DNA of 64,000 nucleotides from Ilumatobacter fluminis. Lineage in GTDB: Bacteria > Actinomycetota > Acidimicrobiia > Acidimicrobiales > Ilumatobacteraceae. The notes under the pieces are model-generated. The model saw nothing but the letters and a program-made list of their open reading frames with translations. It was not told the DNA's origin and did no database searches. Positions 1 through 8,718 of this stretch are shown here, one piece after another. Numbering within the stretch: position 1 is the stretch's first letter; every line of letters begins with the position of its first letter. The stretch is from positions 3,752,001 to 3,816,000 of the forward strand of contig NZ_SOAU01000001.1 in the NCBI RefSeq assembly GCF_004364865.1, read 5' to 3'. A program made the translations under genes and the position numbers.

Positions 1-1005
1 GAACGCTTGGCCGCGGTTGGTGTCGGGGCCGTCGCGTTGCACGATCGATTCGAACGACAATCGGCCGAGCGCGGCGGCGAAATTCACGACGGTGGCGACG
101 GCGATGCCGAGCAGTGGTCCGCCGACGATGGTGGCGGCGAGCCCGACGATCGCGGGTGCGACGAGCGCGACGACCAGCATCCGCTCCTCGTGGAGCGTCC
201 GTCTGAGCCGGGGTGCCACCGAGTTGCCGATCAGCGTCCCGATCGACGACAGGCCGACGGCCAGGGCCAGCAGCTGCTTCTCGTTGGGTTCGCCCCGGAA
301 CCAGAACGCGAGGTGGAAGAGCATGAAGCCGGCCGCTGCTCGCAGGATGAACATCGCGACCCAGCCGAGTTGGAGGCCGACGGTGGGTTCGAGCTCGGTC
401 GCCGCGGAGGGCTCGTGGGTGTCCACGCGCAACTCGTCGGGCAGGCCGATCGAGAACATCAGGGCGACACCGAAGAGCAGCGCGCCGTAGAGCAGGGTGG
501 CGGGCGACCCGATCGTGAGCTGGAGCGCGCCCGCAGGGATGACCGCGATCGTGCCGGCGACACCGGCGATGACACCGAGCTTCGAGTTCGCCTCGACCAG
601 TTCGGCGTCGCCGCGCACCACGGCGGGGACGAGCGCCGATTTCGAGACCGTGTACGTCTTCTGCAGCACCAGCGCCGCGAACACGAGCGGGAACAGCACG
701 ATGTCGTCGGCGAAGCGCATCATGAGCAGTTGCACGACGATGCGCGACGCGGCGACGACCTGCACGATCAGCTTGCGACCGCCTCGCACCCGGTCGATGG
801 CCGGGCCGATCGCCGGGGCGACGAGCAGGAACGGGGCGAAGCTGACGAGCAGGAAGGCCAGCACCCGGCTCCGGGCCCCGTTCGGGTCGACGTCGAAGAA
901 GAACGAGTCGGCGAGCGCGACGACCATCGCCGCCTCGCCGCCCATCATCGCCGCATGGGTGAACGCGAGCTGCTGGAACCTCGAGTTCGCCTTCCATCCG
1001 GACAC
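1..1005 (-). CDS. MFS-type membrane transporter, C-terminus cut off by window edge
   Basis: The reverse strand reads open for 335 codons from a GTG at 1005 to the left edge, so the 3' end is missing. The product is a polytopic membrane protein with repeated 18-22-residue hydrophobic segments, for example AFLLVSFAPFLLVAPAIGP near residue 50. The loop AIDRVRGGRK after the second helix resembles the MFS loop 2-3 signature, and ALVPAVV...LVEANSKL is typical of MFS_3/drug-exporter-like members. The substrate cannot be inferred. The GTG is preceded by TACGAT seven nucleotides upstream and no Shine-Dalgarno, which fits a leaderless start; an upstream in-frame extension exists but lacks a better start. 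It is divergent from the glycan operon beginning at 1205 and is probably a separate transcription unit. Confidence 0.8.
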   Translation of the reverse strand, partial: MSGWKANSRFQQLAFTHAAMMGGEAAMVVALADSFFFDVDPNGARSRVLAFLLVSFAPFLLVAPAIGPAIDRVRGGRKLIVQVVAASRIVVQLLMMRFADDIVLFPLVFAALVLQKTYTVSKSALVPAVVRGDAELVEANSKLGVIAGVAGTIAVIPAGALQLTIGSPATLLYGALLFGVALMFSIGLPDELRVDTHEPSAATELEPTVGLQLGWVAMFILRAAAGFMLFHLAFWFRGEPNEKQLLALAVGLSSIGTLIGNSVAPRLRRTLHEERMLVVALVAPAIVGLAATIVGGPLLGIAVATVVNFAAALGRLSFESIVQRDGPDTNRGQAF

Positions 1006-1012
1006 GGCGCCG

Positions 1013-1018
1013 ATCGTA
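1013..1018 (-). promoter_or_regulatory. -10 element TACGAT for the MFS gene (leaderless)
   Basis: TACGAT lies 7 nt before the GTG at 1005. No clear -35 and no ribosome binding site are visible. Confidence 0.55.
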
Positions 1019-1190
1019 CGCGGCGGCTCGCCGCCGTCGGCGCCTCGACCGGTCGAGACCGTCCGTTCACCTGGTCGACGCCTCGACGTCGCACCGATCC
1101 CGCCTGACGGCCACCGTGGGGCCGCTGGATCGTTGCCCGATCGTCGGTTCGACGCCACGAATCACACCCGTGTCGTTCACGTCGGCCGTC

Positions 1191-1196
1191 GACAAT
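1191..1196 (+). promoter_or_regulatory. -10-like GACAAT before the glycan operon
   Basis: GACAAT lies 8 nt before the GTG at 1205. The first base deviates from TANNNT, but position and spacing match the other leaderless promoters in the window. Confidence 0.4.
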
Positions 1197-1204
1197 GACC
1201 TGAC

Positions 1205-2200
1205 GTGAGCGACCACCCCCTGCGTGTGCACTTCGTCTGGACCGGTTCGCGCTTCCCCTACCACGCCCGATTGGCGATCGAGTCGGCGATCGTGGCGATG
1301 CCGGAGGCGAGGATCGACCTGGATCTCGTCGTCGGCGAGAACGGTGACGTGCCGGCCACCGATCACTTCCGAACGGTCGCCGCCTACGACCGGGTCGACG
1401 TCACTCGATGGACGCCGGGTGAACTCTTCGAGCCGTGTCCGCTCGGCGCCTCCCCGTATGTCGATCTGCTGCAGCGGTTGCGGTCGCCGGCGGCGATCTC
1501 GAACCTCGCCCGGCTGGCGGTGCTGTACGCCCGCGGCGGTGTCTACCTCGACACGGACGTGCTCGTGCTCCGCGGGCTCCACCGGCCGTCGGTGCACGGC
1601 AGCTACGTCGGCGTCGAGCGCGTGTGGGACGGCAACCGGTCGCGGATCGAACGGGGCTTCGGTCCGATCGCAGCGTTGAAGGCGACCCCGTGGGCCGTCC
1701 GGTGGGCGGCGTGCCGGGTCGACAGCGCGGTGTGGCACGGCCGACTCCGCCTGGCCGACCGGATCAGCGACGACGGTCACACGCGCGAGCAGGTCAACAA
1801 TGCGGTCATCGGCGCACCGGCGGAGTCGCCGTTCATCGCCTTCGCGCTGGCCCAGGCCCTCGAGGTCGATCCGAGCATCCGGTTCGCACTCGGCCCGAAC
1901 CTCCTCGACGACGTCGTGCGAACCGAACCGCGGCTGGCCTGGGTCGCGCCGACGTCTCGGTTCTACGCCGTGCCTCCGGGCCTCAGCCATCGCTTCTTCT
2001 CCGATCGCACACTCGAGCTGCCCGTCGACGCCCAGGTGATGCACTACGTCGCGAGCAATCACCGTCGCCTCCTCGCCGATCTCGACATCGACGACCCGCG
2101 GTTCGCACGCGAGACGGCACCGTTCTGGCGACGGGGCGAGCAGGTCCGAACCGCGATCGGTGCGCTCGAAACGCCCCGCCGCATCTGGAGCATCACGTGA
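1205..2200 (+). CDS. Glycosyltransferase with DXD motif (capsular polysaccharide/initiation-specific GT type)
   Basis: 331 residues. The N-terminus (HFVWTGSRFPYHARLAIES) and the segment ARGGVYLDTDVLVLRG around residue 115 match the Gly_transf_sug family (Och1/capsular GT type), in which the DxD of YLDTDV binds the metal-nucleotide sugar. No signal peptide or membrane segment is seen, so it should work on the cytoplasmic face. It is the first gene of a seven-gene operon with a flippase, further glycosyltransferases and a deacetylase, so it probably adds a sugar to a lipid-linked or surface glycan. The GTG start is chosen because GACAAT lies 8 nt upstream and all upstream frame is unlike protein. 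Donor sugar unknown. Its stop overlaps the next start by 4 bp (GTGA). Confidence 0.85.
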   Translation: MSDHPLRVHFVWTGSRFPYHARLAIESAIVAMPEARIDLDLVVGENGDVPATDHFRTVAAYDRVDVTRWTPGELFEPCPLGASPYVDLLQRLRSPAAISNLARLAVLYARGGVYLDTDVLVLRGLHRPSVHGSYVGVERVWDGNRSRIERGFGPIAALKATPWAVRWAACRVDSAVWHGRLRLADRISDDGHTREQVNNAVIGAPAESPFIAFALAQALEVDPSIRFALGPNLLDDVVRTEPRLAWVAPTSRFYAVPPGLSHRFFSDRTLELPVDAQVMHYVASNHRRLLADLDIDDPRFARETAPFWRRGEQVRTAIGALETPRRIWSIT

Positions 2201-3726
2201 TCAGCGGCACGAAGCTCCGCCTGGTCGCCGGTGATGTCGCGGCCCGGCGACGGACCGGCGACGGGTTCGCCCGCCGGACCGGGCTGGTGGCGATCGGGCA
2301 GGCGGCGGTGAAGGCCACCCAGGTCGTGCTGTCGATCGCACTCGTCCGGCTGCTCGGTCCCGACGACTGGAACGCGACGGCGTTCCTCCTGTCGATCTAT
2401 CTGGCGGGTACGACCATCGGCACGCTCAACGTGCAGCACGGCATCGTGTTCTTCCTCCCGCCGCTCGAAGCCGAGCGCCGAGCGTCGCTCGTGCTGCGGA
2501 CGATGGCGATGTTGTTCGGCATGGGGGCACTGATCGCGCTCGGCTTGACGGTGGCCGCTCCGGCGCTGTCGGGCGGACGCCTCTCCGACGCGTCGGCCGT
2601 CGTCTGGGTCGGGGTGGCGATCGCCCTCGAACTGCCGTCCGCGTGTGTGCCGATGGCGATGATCGCCACCGACCGGTTCGGGAAGGCGGCCGCCTGGGAC
2701 CTGATCGGCACCGTCCTGATCCTGACCGCCACGATCGTGCCCGCTGCGTCGGGCGCCGGCACGCTCGGCGTCGTCTACGGGCTGGTCGCGGTCGGGGCGG
2801 TCCGGCTGGTCGGCGGCATCTGGTTCGTCGACCGAACGCTCGGCACGGCGCGAAGGCTGCCCGTCGGACGGCAGCTCCTCGTCCATCAACTCGTCTACAG
2901 CATCCCACTCGGCGTCGCCGTCGCCGTTGCGATGCTCAACCGCCTGGTCGACAAGTGGTTCATCGCAGCGTTCCGCAGCGGCGACTTCGGCGTGTACGCG
3001 GTGGCGGCTCAGGAAGTCCCGCTCCTCGCCGTGCTGCCGTACGCCGGTGGTGCAGCGATCGTCACCTCGTTGGTCGCCGCGTTCCAGGACGACGACCTCG
3101 CACTCGCCCGCACCCACTGGCTCCACCTCACGATGACGATGTCTGCCGTCGTCGTCCCGATGGCCGTCGGCCTCGTGCTGGTGGCGCCGGAGGTCATCCG
3201 GCTGCTGTTCACCGACTCGATGGCACGGGGCATCGTGGCGTTCCAGCTGTTCACGCTCGTCACGGTGCACCGGGTCGCCGAGTACGGGATGGTGCTGCGG
3301 GCGGCCGGCCGCAGCCGCGACCTGATGCTGGTCGCGCTCTGCACCCTCGTCACCAACGTCGTCCTCGCCGGCGCCGGCGCCTGGTTGTGGGGCATGACCG
3401 GGGCGTCGGTCGGCACCGTGATCGCCACGGGGATCGGCTGGATGATCGCCATGAACCGCATCGCCAACACGTTTGCGATCCCGGTGCGTGATGCCTTCGC
3501 CTGGCGGACCTGGCTGTCGTGCGTGCTCATCTCGGGTGTCGCCGCGGTCGTCGCGTCGCTGGTGGTGGCGCCACTGCCGCTCGGGCTCGGTGGTGCGCTG
3601 ATCGCGAAGCTGGCGGTGTTCGGCCTCGGCGTGGGGGTCGGGCTGCGTCGCTGGCGCCGGTCACCGAGTTCGCGCCCACCGGCGGCCGTGGTGATCCCGG
3701 AAGCGTCGAGGCTGGTGGGCACGTGA
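2197..3726 (+). CDS. Polysaccharide flippase / O-antigen-transporter-like membrane protein (Wzx/MATE-like)
   Basis: 509 residues with about 12-14 hydrophobic segments and short loops. The pattern is typical of the polysaccharide-transport (Wzx) branch of the MOP superfamily: an N-terminal cytoplasmic segment, then GLVAIGQAAVKATQVVLSIA, a conserved LVRLLGPDDWN turn, and a central RLVDKWFIA segment. The predicted role is to flip a lipid-linked glycan across the cytoplasmic membrane. It starts on the GTG of GTGA at 2197, inside the stop of the upstream glycosyltransferase, and its own stop is again GTGA with the next gene, so it is translationally coupled on both sides. A much longer reading frame from 1435 is open only because of GC-biased codon use and overlaps the upstream gene. 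Confidence 0.8.
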   Translation: MISGTKLRLVAGDVAARRRTGDGFARRTGLVAIGQAAVKATQVVLSIALVRLLGPDDWNATAFLLSIYLAGTTIGTLNVQHGIVFFLPPLEAERRASLVLRTMAMLFGMGALIALGLTVAAPALSGGRLSDASAVVWVGVAIALELPSACVPMAMIATDRFGKAAAWDLIGTVLILTATIVPAASGAGTLGVVYGLVAVGAVRLVGGIWFVDRTLGTARRLPVGRQLLVHQLVYSIPLGVAVAVAMLNRLVDKWFIAAFRSGDFGVYAVAAQEVPLLAVLPYAGGAAIVTSLVAAFQDDDLALARTHWLHLTMTMSAVVVPMAVGLVLVAPEVIRLLFTDSMARGIVAFQLFTLVTVHRVAEYGMVLRAAGRSRDLMLVALCTLVTNVVLAGAGAWLWGMTGASVGTVIATGIGWMIAMNRIANTFAIPVRDAFAWRTWLSCVLISGVAAVVASLVVAPLPLGLGGALIAKLAVFGLGVGVGLRRWRRSPSSRPPAAVVIPEASRLVGT

Positions 3727-4982
3727 GCGTCGACGCGATCCGTCCGGCCGAGTCGGCGACGTCGGTGACGCCGGTGACCCGTCGGGCGGCCGAGGTGCGA
3801 CAGTTCCTCGCCGCTCAGGGACTCGGTCAGGCAGCCGACGCCATCACGGCGTTGGTGCTGGCCACCGCGTTGCTGTCGCCGGGCGAGCACGGCGTCGACC
3901 CGGACGCCCTGCTCGCCACCGTGCTGGCCGCCGCCGTGCCGTATGCGACGGTCGGGCCCCTCTCGGGCGTGGTGGCCGACCGTTACAGCCGACGCCGACT
4001 GCTCGGCACGGTCAACGTCGCCCGCTGCCTCCTGACGGTCGTCGCGGCGGTGGCCGTGGCGACCGCCGACCAACAACTCGGCCTGGTGACGGCCGCAGCA
4101 CTGATCTCGTGTGCGCGGCTCGTGTACACACTGCGTGCCTCGTCGATCCCGCGGCTCGTGGCATCCGACGACCTGGTCGAGATGGATGCTCGAGCGTTGT
4201 TCGTCGGGATGGTCGCCGGGACGTGCGGCGCCGCACTCGGTGCCCTCGGCGGCACGACCGCGACGACCGCGCTGCTCTCCGTCGCCGCCGTCGCACAGCT
4301 GGTGTCGGCAGTCGGCTTCGGGACCCTCCGAGTCGATCTGGGTGGACGCTCCGATCGCCGTCACCACTCGTGGCGGGAGACGGTCGCCCGTGTCGCCGCC
4401 CTCGTCGCCAGCCCACCGACACGCCGAGCGATCCTGCTCACGAGTTCGAGCCGGGCGCTGCTCGGAGCCACCTTCGCGTCCGCGGTGCTCGCCGCTGCGA
4501 ACGAGTTCGACTTCGCCGAACGGGGCTATCTCGTCGTCGTCGCCGTCACCGGTGTCGGATCGTTCCTCGGCACCCTCACCGCCCCCGCCGTGGCCGAACG
4601 ATCGGGGATGCGGTTGCTCGCGTTCGGCGCGTTCGCCATGCCGGCCGCCGCCTTGTTCGTCGCCGTCGCGCTGCACGCGCCGCTGGTCTGGGCGGTCGCG
4701 GTCGCCTTGTCGTTCTGGGCGTTCCAGAACCTGCGCGTCACGACCGATGCCGTCGTGCAGGCAGCGATCACCGACGCCGCCCGGGCCCGCGTCTTCTCCG
4801 TCTACGACGCCGCCTACAACCTGTCGTACTTCGGCGGCGCTGCGACGGCCCTCCTGTTCGGCCTGGCCGACCGCTCCCGTCCGACGTTCGCCGCGATCGC
4901 CGTGTGCTTCGCCGTCGCCGCCGCGTGCATTGCCGCCGTCGACGTCGCGATTCCCCCCGCCCCCGAAGAAAGGTCCTCGTGA
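3723..4982 (+). CDS. MFS transporter
   Basis: 419 residues with 10-12 hydrophobic segments. The loop GVVADRYSRRRLLG near residue 85 is the classical MFS loop 2-3 motif (G-x3-D-R-x-x-R-R). The sequence resembles the partial MFS protein at 1-1005, so both belong to the same broad group. The substrate is unknown; membership in a glycan operon suggests export of an envelope precursor or a small molecule linked to it. The start is the GTG overlapping the flippase stop (GTGA), and the C-terminal end overlaps the next GTG in the same way. The C-terminus ends in a short charged tail. Confidence 0.8.
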   Translation: MSVDAIRPAESATSVTPVTRRAAEVRQFLAAQGLGQAADAITALVLATALLSPGEHGVDPDALLATVLAAAVPYATVGPLSGVVADRYSRRRLLGTVNVARCLLTVVAAVAVATADQQLGLVTAAALISCARLVYTLRASSIPRLVASDDLVEMDARALFVGMVAGTCGAALGALGGTTATTALLSVAAVAQLVSAVGFGTLRVDLGGRSDRRHHSWRETVARVAALVASPPTRRAILLTSSSRALLGATFASAVLAAANEFDFAERGYLVVVAVTGVGSFLGTLTAPAVAERSGMRLLAFGAFAMPAAALFVAVALHAPLVWAVAVALSFWAFQNLRVTTDAVVQAAITDAARARVFSVYDAAYNLSYFGGAATALLFGLADRSRPTFAAIAVCFAVAAACIAAVDVAIPPAPEERSS

Positions 4983-6154
4983 CGATGCTTCGCACCCTCC
5001 GACCGCCCACTCCCTCGCCACGTTCACTCCGGGTGGCGATCGTCGCCGAGTCGTTCCTCCCGAACGTCAACGGCGTGACCAACTCGGTCCTCCGGCTGCT
5101 CGAGCACCTTCACGACGAGGGACACCGGGCGATCGTCATCGCGCCCGGTCCGGGGGACGACTTCGTCGAGGGCATCGACGACGTGGAAGTCGTGCGGGTG
5201 CGCGGCTTCGACCTCCCCCGCTACCCGGAGTTGCGCGTCGGGCTGCCCAGTCTCCGCATCCGCTCGACCCTGCGTGAGTTCCGCCCCGACGTCGTCCACC
5301 TCGCCGCGCCCGCCGTCCTGGGTGCCACCGCTGCGCGGGTCGCGGGACGGGCAGGCATCCCCAGCATCGCCGTGTTCCAGACCGATCTCGCCGGCTTCGC
5401 GAAGCGCCACGGTCTGAATCGCGTCACCGACGGCATCTGGAACTATCTGCGCTGGGTCCATGGCCAGTCGGCACTGACCCTCGCCCCGTCGTCGGTCACG
5501 GCGTGGGCGCTGCGGGCACGCGGCATCGAGAACACCGACGTCTGGGCACGCGGCGTCGATCTCGACCGATTCGACCCCCGACATCGATCCGACGAACTCC
5601 ATCGGTTCCTGGCACCGAACGACGAGGTCGTCGTCGGCTTCATCGGCCGACTCGCGAAGGAGAAGCAGGTCGAACGACTCGCTCCCCTGCTCGCCATGCC
5701 GAACGTCAGGGTCGTCGTCGTCGGCGACGGACCCGAACGCGACGACCTGCAACGCAAGCTCCCCGGGGCCCGCTTCGTCGGCTTCCAGAGCGGTCAGATG
5801 CTGAGCGCGTTGGCGGCCACGTTCGACGTCTTCGTGCACACGGGCGTCGACGAGACGTACTGCCAGGCGCTCCAGGAGGCAATGGCGTCGGGTGTGTCGG
5901 TCGTCGCGCCGAGTGCCGGTGGTCCACTCGACTTCGTCCAGCATCGGCACAGCGGACTGTTCTGGTCGCCGGAGGTGCCCGAGACCCTGGTCGGCGCCGT
6001 CGACGAGCTTGCTCGCGATCCGGCGTTGCGGGCCCGGCTCGGCACCGCCGCTCGTGCCGAGGTCGAGCAACGTCCGTGGCCGGTGATCATGGACGAGCTG
6101 ATCGGTCACTACCGAGCCGTCATCGAGGCGCCGGCTGCAGAGGTGGCGGCATGA
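4979..6154 (+). CDS. GT4 glycosyltransferase, MgtA/PimB-like alpha-mannosyltransferase
   Basis: 391 residues with a GT-B fold. The N-terminal Rossmann domain begins VAIVAESFLPNVNGVTNSV, the hallmark of GDP-mannose-dependent mannosyltransferases (MgtA/PimB group). FQTDLAGFAKRHGL and WARGVDLDRFDP follow, and the C-terminal donor domain has GFIGRLAKEKQVERL and the EX7E-like region ETYCQALQEAMASG. In mycobacteria and corynebacteria, members transfer mannose to glycolipid acceptors (PIM or glucuronosyl diacylglycerol). Here the acceptor is inferred to be a lipid. Start alternatives are the GTG at 4979 (GTGA overlap with the MFS gene) and an ATG two codons later. The stop forms ATGA with the deacetylase gene. 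Confidence 0.85.
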   Translation: MTMLRTLRPPTPSPRSLRVAIVAESFLPNVNGVTNSVLRLLEHLHDEGHRAIVIAPGPGDDFVEGIDDVEVVRVRGFDLPRYPELRVGLPSLRIRSTLREFRPDVVHLAAPAVLGATAARVAGRAGIPSIAVFQTDLAGFAKRHGLNRVTDGIWNYLRWVHGQSALTLAPSSVTAWALRARGIENTDVWARGVDLDRFDPRHRSDELHRFLAPNDEVVVGFIGRLAKEKQVERLAPLLAMPNVRVVVVGDGPERDDLQRKLPGARFVGFQSGQMLSALAATFDVFVHTGVDETYCQALQEAMASGVSVVAPSAGGPLDFVQHRHSGLFWSPEVPETLVGAVDELARDPALRARLGTAARAEVEQRPWPVIMDELIGHYRAVIEAPAAEVAA

Positions 6155-6888
6155 GCGTCGTCGTCTCGATCCACGACGTACACGCCACGACGAGTGCGCG
6201 TTCGCTCGAACTGCTCGACATGGTCCGTCGCCGAGGCATCCGAGCCACGCTCTTGGTGGTGCCGGGTCCGTGGCGCGGCCGCTCCCTCGACGACGACCCT
6301 GTGCTGGTCGACCGACTGTCGGCAGCCGCGGCCGAGGGATACGAACTCGCACTCCACGGGTGGCGCCACCAGCCGAACAAGCTGTCGACCACGCGCAACA
6401 CCCGCAACCGACTGATGGCACGGGGGTGCGCCGAGTTCTGCGATCTCGATCTGGACACCGCCCGCGACCTGATCGCACGCGGCGTCGACGAGATGGAGCG
6501 TCACGGCTGGTCACCGCTCGGGTTCACCCCGCCCGGCTGGTTGGCGTCCGACGCAGCGGTCGATGCCCTGTACGAAGCCGGTTTCGCCTACACGACCAGC
6601 CACCTCACGGTGACCGACCTCTGGCACGACCGGCAGATCCGGATCCCGGCGGTCTGCCAGCGCCCCGACAGCAGCCTCGCCGGTGTCGGCAGCTGGTTCA
6701 CGCGTCAGGTACTCGTGCGGCACGTCGTGCAGGGCCGCCCCATCCGACTCGCCCTCCACCCGGCCGACCTCGACGACCCCACGACGCGAGACGCGACGAT
6801 CGCGACACTCGACATCGCGGCCTGCCGGCCGACTGCGTCGTACGCCGACCTGCTCGACGTCCAACTCGGCAGCGTGACGGCCGCGTGA
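6151..6888 (+). CDS. DUF2334-type polysaccharide deacetylase
   Basis: 245 residues. MSVVVSIHDVHATTSARS opens the family's NodB-like barrel, with HD as the first metal ligands. ELALHGWRHQ supplies the second His motif (HGxxH), and GFTPPGWLAS is the usual third motif. HPADLDD near the C-terminus carries the late His. The predicted reaction is hydrolysis of an N- or O-acetyl group from a saccharide. No signal peptide is visible, so it would act in the cytoplasm, for instance on a lipid-linked glycosaminyl intermediate as in GPI/PIG-L-like steps. It is coupled by ATGA to the upstream GT4 and by GTGA to the downstream GT4, which argues that the deacetylated sugar is then glycosylated. Confidence 0.8.
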   Translation: MSVVVSIHDVHATTSARSLELLDMVRRRGIRATLLVVPGPWRGRSLDDDPVLVDRLSAAAAEGYELALHGWRHQPNKLSTTRNTRNRLMARGCAEFCDLDLDTARDLIARGVDEMERHGWSPLGFTPPGWLASDAAVDALYEAGFAYTTSHLTVTDLWHDRQIRIPAVCQRPDSSLAGVGSWFTRQVLVRHVVQGRPIRLALHPADLDDPTTRDATIATLDIAACRPTASYADLLDVQLGSVTAA

Positions 6889-7988
6889 CGATGCACATCT
6901 GTCAGATCGCCAACTTCTACACGCCGACGTCGGGCGGGCTCCGCACCGCCGTCGATCAGCTCGCCGGGCAGTACGCAGCTCGCGGGCACCGGTGTTCGCT
7001 GATCGTGCCGGACGCCGAGGACAGCGTCGACGAGGTGGCCGGCCGGACGATCGTGCGGATCCGGGCACCGAAGGTCCCGGGCATGGGCGGTTACCGGATG
7101 ATCGTGCGTCGGAAAGCGGTCCGTGACGCCCTCGACCGACTCGCACCCGACGTGATCGAACTCTCCGACAAAGCCACCCTCGTCGGCCCTGCCGCCGACC
7201 GACGGGCCGACGGGGCGCGTGTCGTCCTCATCTCGCACGAGCGCCTGGACGCGATCATCGGCCGTGCCACCCGGATGCCGAATGCCGTCGCTCCCGCCGT
7301 TCGTCGCTACGACGCGCGCCTCCTCCGGCGTGTCGACGCGGTCGTGTGCGCATCCGACTTCGCGGCATCGGAGTTCGACGGTCTGGCCGGGCCGCCGATC
7401 GGGCGGATCGCCCTCGGCGTCGATCTCGAACGGTTCCGGCCGGTCGAGAGCGACGACGCACTGCGCCCCCGTGCTCGTCTGGTCTCCGCCGTCCGGCTGT
7501 CGCCGGAGAAGTCACCGTCCCTCCTCGTCGAGACCGCCCGGTATCTCGTCGCCGCCGGGCTCGACTTCGAGTGGGACGTGTACGGCGACGGGCCGCTCCG
7601 CGCCGAGTTGACCGCTCACGCCGAGGGCCTCCCGATCCGATTCCTCGGCCACCTCGCCGACCGGGCTGCGCTGGCCGCGGCGATGGCGACGGCCGACGTG
7701 GGCATCGCCCCGGGGCGCTACGAGACCTTTGGGCTCGCCGCGCTCGAGTTCCTCGCTGCGGGCACCCCGGTGGTCGTTCCCGAACACGGCGCGCTGGCCG
7801 AGATCGTGCCGCCGGACGCCGGACGCCGTTGCCCACCCGATGCCGCCGGGTTCGGGCGTGGCGTGCTCGAACTGCTCGCCATCGACCGGGTCGAAGTCCG
7901 GCGCGCGGCTCGCCGGCACGCCGAGGCGCACGGGTGGGAGGCCACCGCCGAACGGCTGCTCGCGCTCTACGAACCGGCGGCAGCATGA
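6885..7988 (+). CDS. GT4 family glycosyltransferase
   Basis: 367 residues from the GTG at 6885, or 365 from the ATG at 6891. The GT-B layout is clear: MHICQIANFYTPTSGGLRT with a glycine-rich acceptor loop at the start, a C-terminal donor domain with SAVRLSPEKSPSLLVETA, and the EX7E-type motif RYETFGLAALEFLAAGTP. HERLDAIIGRAT is similar to teichuronic or mannosyl glycosyltransferases, but the sugar cannot be assigned. It is coupled to the deacetylase (GTGA) and to the acetyltransferase (ATGA). Together with the GT4 at 4979 and the DXD enzyme at 1205 it gives the operon three distinct transferases, enough for a short oligosaccharide. Confidence 0.82.
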   Translation: MTMHICQIANFYTPTSGGLRTAVDQLAGQYAARGHRCSLIVPDAEDSVDEVAGRTIVRIRAPKVPGMGGYRMIVRRKAVRDALDRLAPDVIELSDKATLVGPAADRRADGARVVLISHERLDAIIGRATRMPNAVAPAVRRYDARLLRRVDAVVCASDFAASEFDGLAGPPIGRIALGVDLERFRPVESDDALRPRARLVSAVRLSPEKSPSLLVETARYLVAAGLDFEWDVYGDGPLRAELTAHAEGLPIRFLGHLADRAALAAAMATADVGIAPGRYETFGLAALEFLAAGTPVVVPEHGALAEIVPPDAGRRCPPDAAGFGRGVLELLAIDRVEVRRAARRHAEAHGWEATAERLLALYEPAAA

Positions 7989-8704
7989 GTGCGGTCGGGG
8001 AGGCAGCGGCAGCGGCAGCGGCAGCGGCAGCGGCAGCGGCAGCGGCAGTGAGGGTGTCGATCCGCCCCTTCCGAGCCGCCGACGACGCGGCAGTCCGAAC
8101 GTTGTTCTGGGCGACCGTCGCGGGCGGGTCGGCAGCACCGCTCGACCCGTCGCACGAGGTGATGCGAGCGTACGAACACCTCTGCCTCGACTGGTACCTG
8201 ACGACCGGCGCACGCTGGGCGTCGGTGGTCGTCGACGACGACGATCACGCCGTCGGGTACGCGCTGGTGTGTTGCGACGAGCGGTCGGCACGACGCGCCG
8301 TGGTCGCCGGGTCGGCGCGGTTCGTCGCTGCCGCGTGTGGAGCGGTCGTTCATGGCCGCCTCGACCCGGCCATGCGGACCTTCGTGCGACTCCGGTTGCG
8401 CGACGCCGCTGCGCTCGCCCGGAGCGGCCGACACGACGTGCCGTCCGCCCATGCCCACCTCAACCTGACCGGGGCGGCACGCAACACGAGCGCCGTGCTG
8501 GCCGTGCGTGCACGGATCGACGAGGTCGTGCTCGATGCCGGCCACGACGGATGGTCCGGCGAGATCAACACCCGGCACGGCCGGCGTGCCTCTGCGCTCG
8601 AGCGTTCCGGGTTCGAAGTCGTCGGCCGCGAGCCCAATCACACGCTGGGCTGGCTGGCGGGTGAGCCGGTGGATCGGCTCACCGTCGTCCGTCGGCTGCG
8701 TTGA
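7985..8704 (+). CDS. GNAT-family N-acetyltransferase with a poly-alanine N-terminus
   Basis: 239 residues. After MSAVGE comes a run of 15 alanines encoded by eight GGCAGC-type hexamers, then VRVSIRPFRAADDAAVRTLFW, which is the usual start of a GNAT fold. The later segment HAHLNLTGAARN...GWSGEINTRHGRRASALERSGFEV matches the acetyl-CoA-binding and C-terminal helix region of GNATs that act on larger substrates. An alternative start just after the Ala tract (GTG at 8048) would give a conventional protein. Being last in the glycan operon, it may acetylate a sugar amine, perhaps one exposed by the deacetylase; this is inference. It ends 14 bp from the convergent regX3. Confidence 0.7.
   Translation: MSAVGEAAAAAAAAAAAAAAAVRVSIRPFRAADDAAVRTLFWATVAGGSAAPLDPSHEVMRAYEHLCLDWYLTTGARWASVVVDDDDHAVGYALVCCDERSARRAVVAGSARFVAAACGAVVHGRLDPAMRTFVRLRLRDAAALARSGRHDVPSAHAHLNLTGAARNTSAVLAVRARIDEVVLDAGHDGWSGEINTRHGRRASALERSGFEVVGREPNHTLGWLAGEPVDRLTVVRRLR
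8002..8049 (+). repeat. Hexanucleotide microsatellite, seven GGCAGC plus one GGCAGT
   Basis: Eight consecutive 6-bp units sit in frame near the 5' end of the GNAT gene and encode the Ala run. Gain or loss of a unit adds or removes two residues without shifting frame. Confidence 0.95.
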
Positions 8705-8718
8705 CCGGGCGGTGCCGG

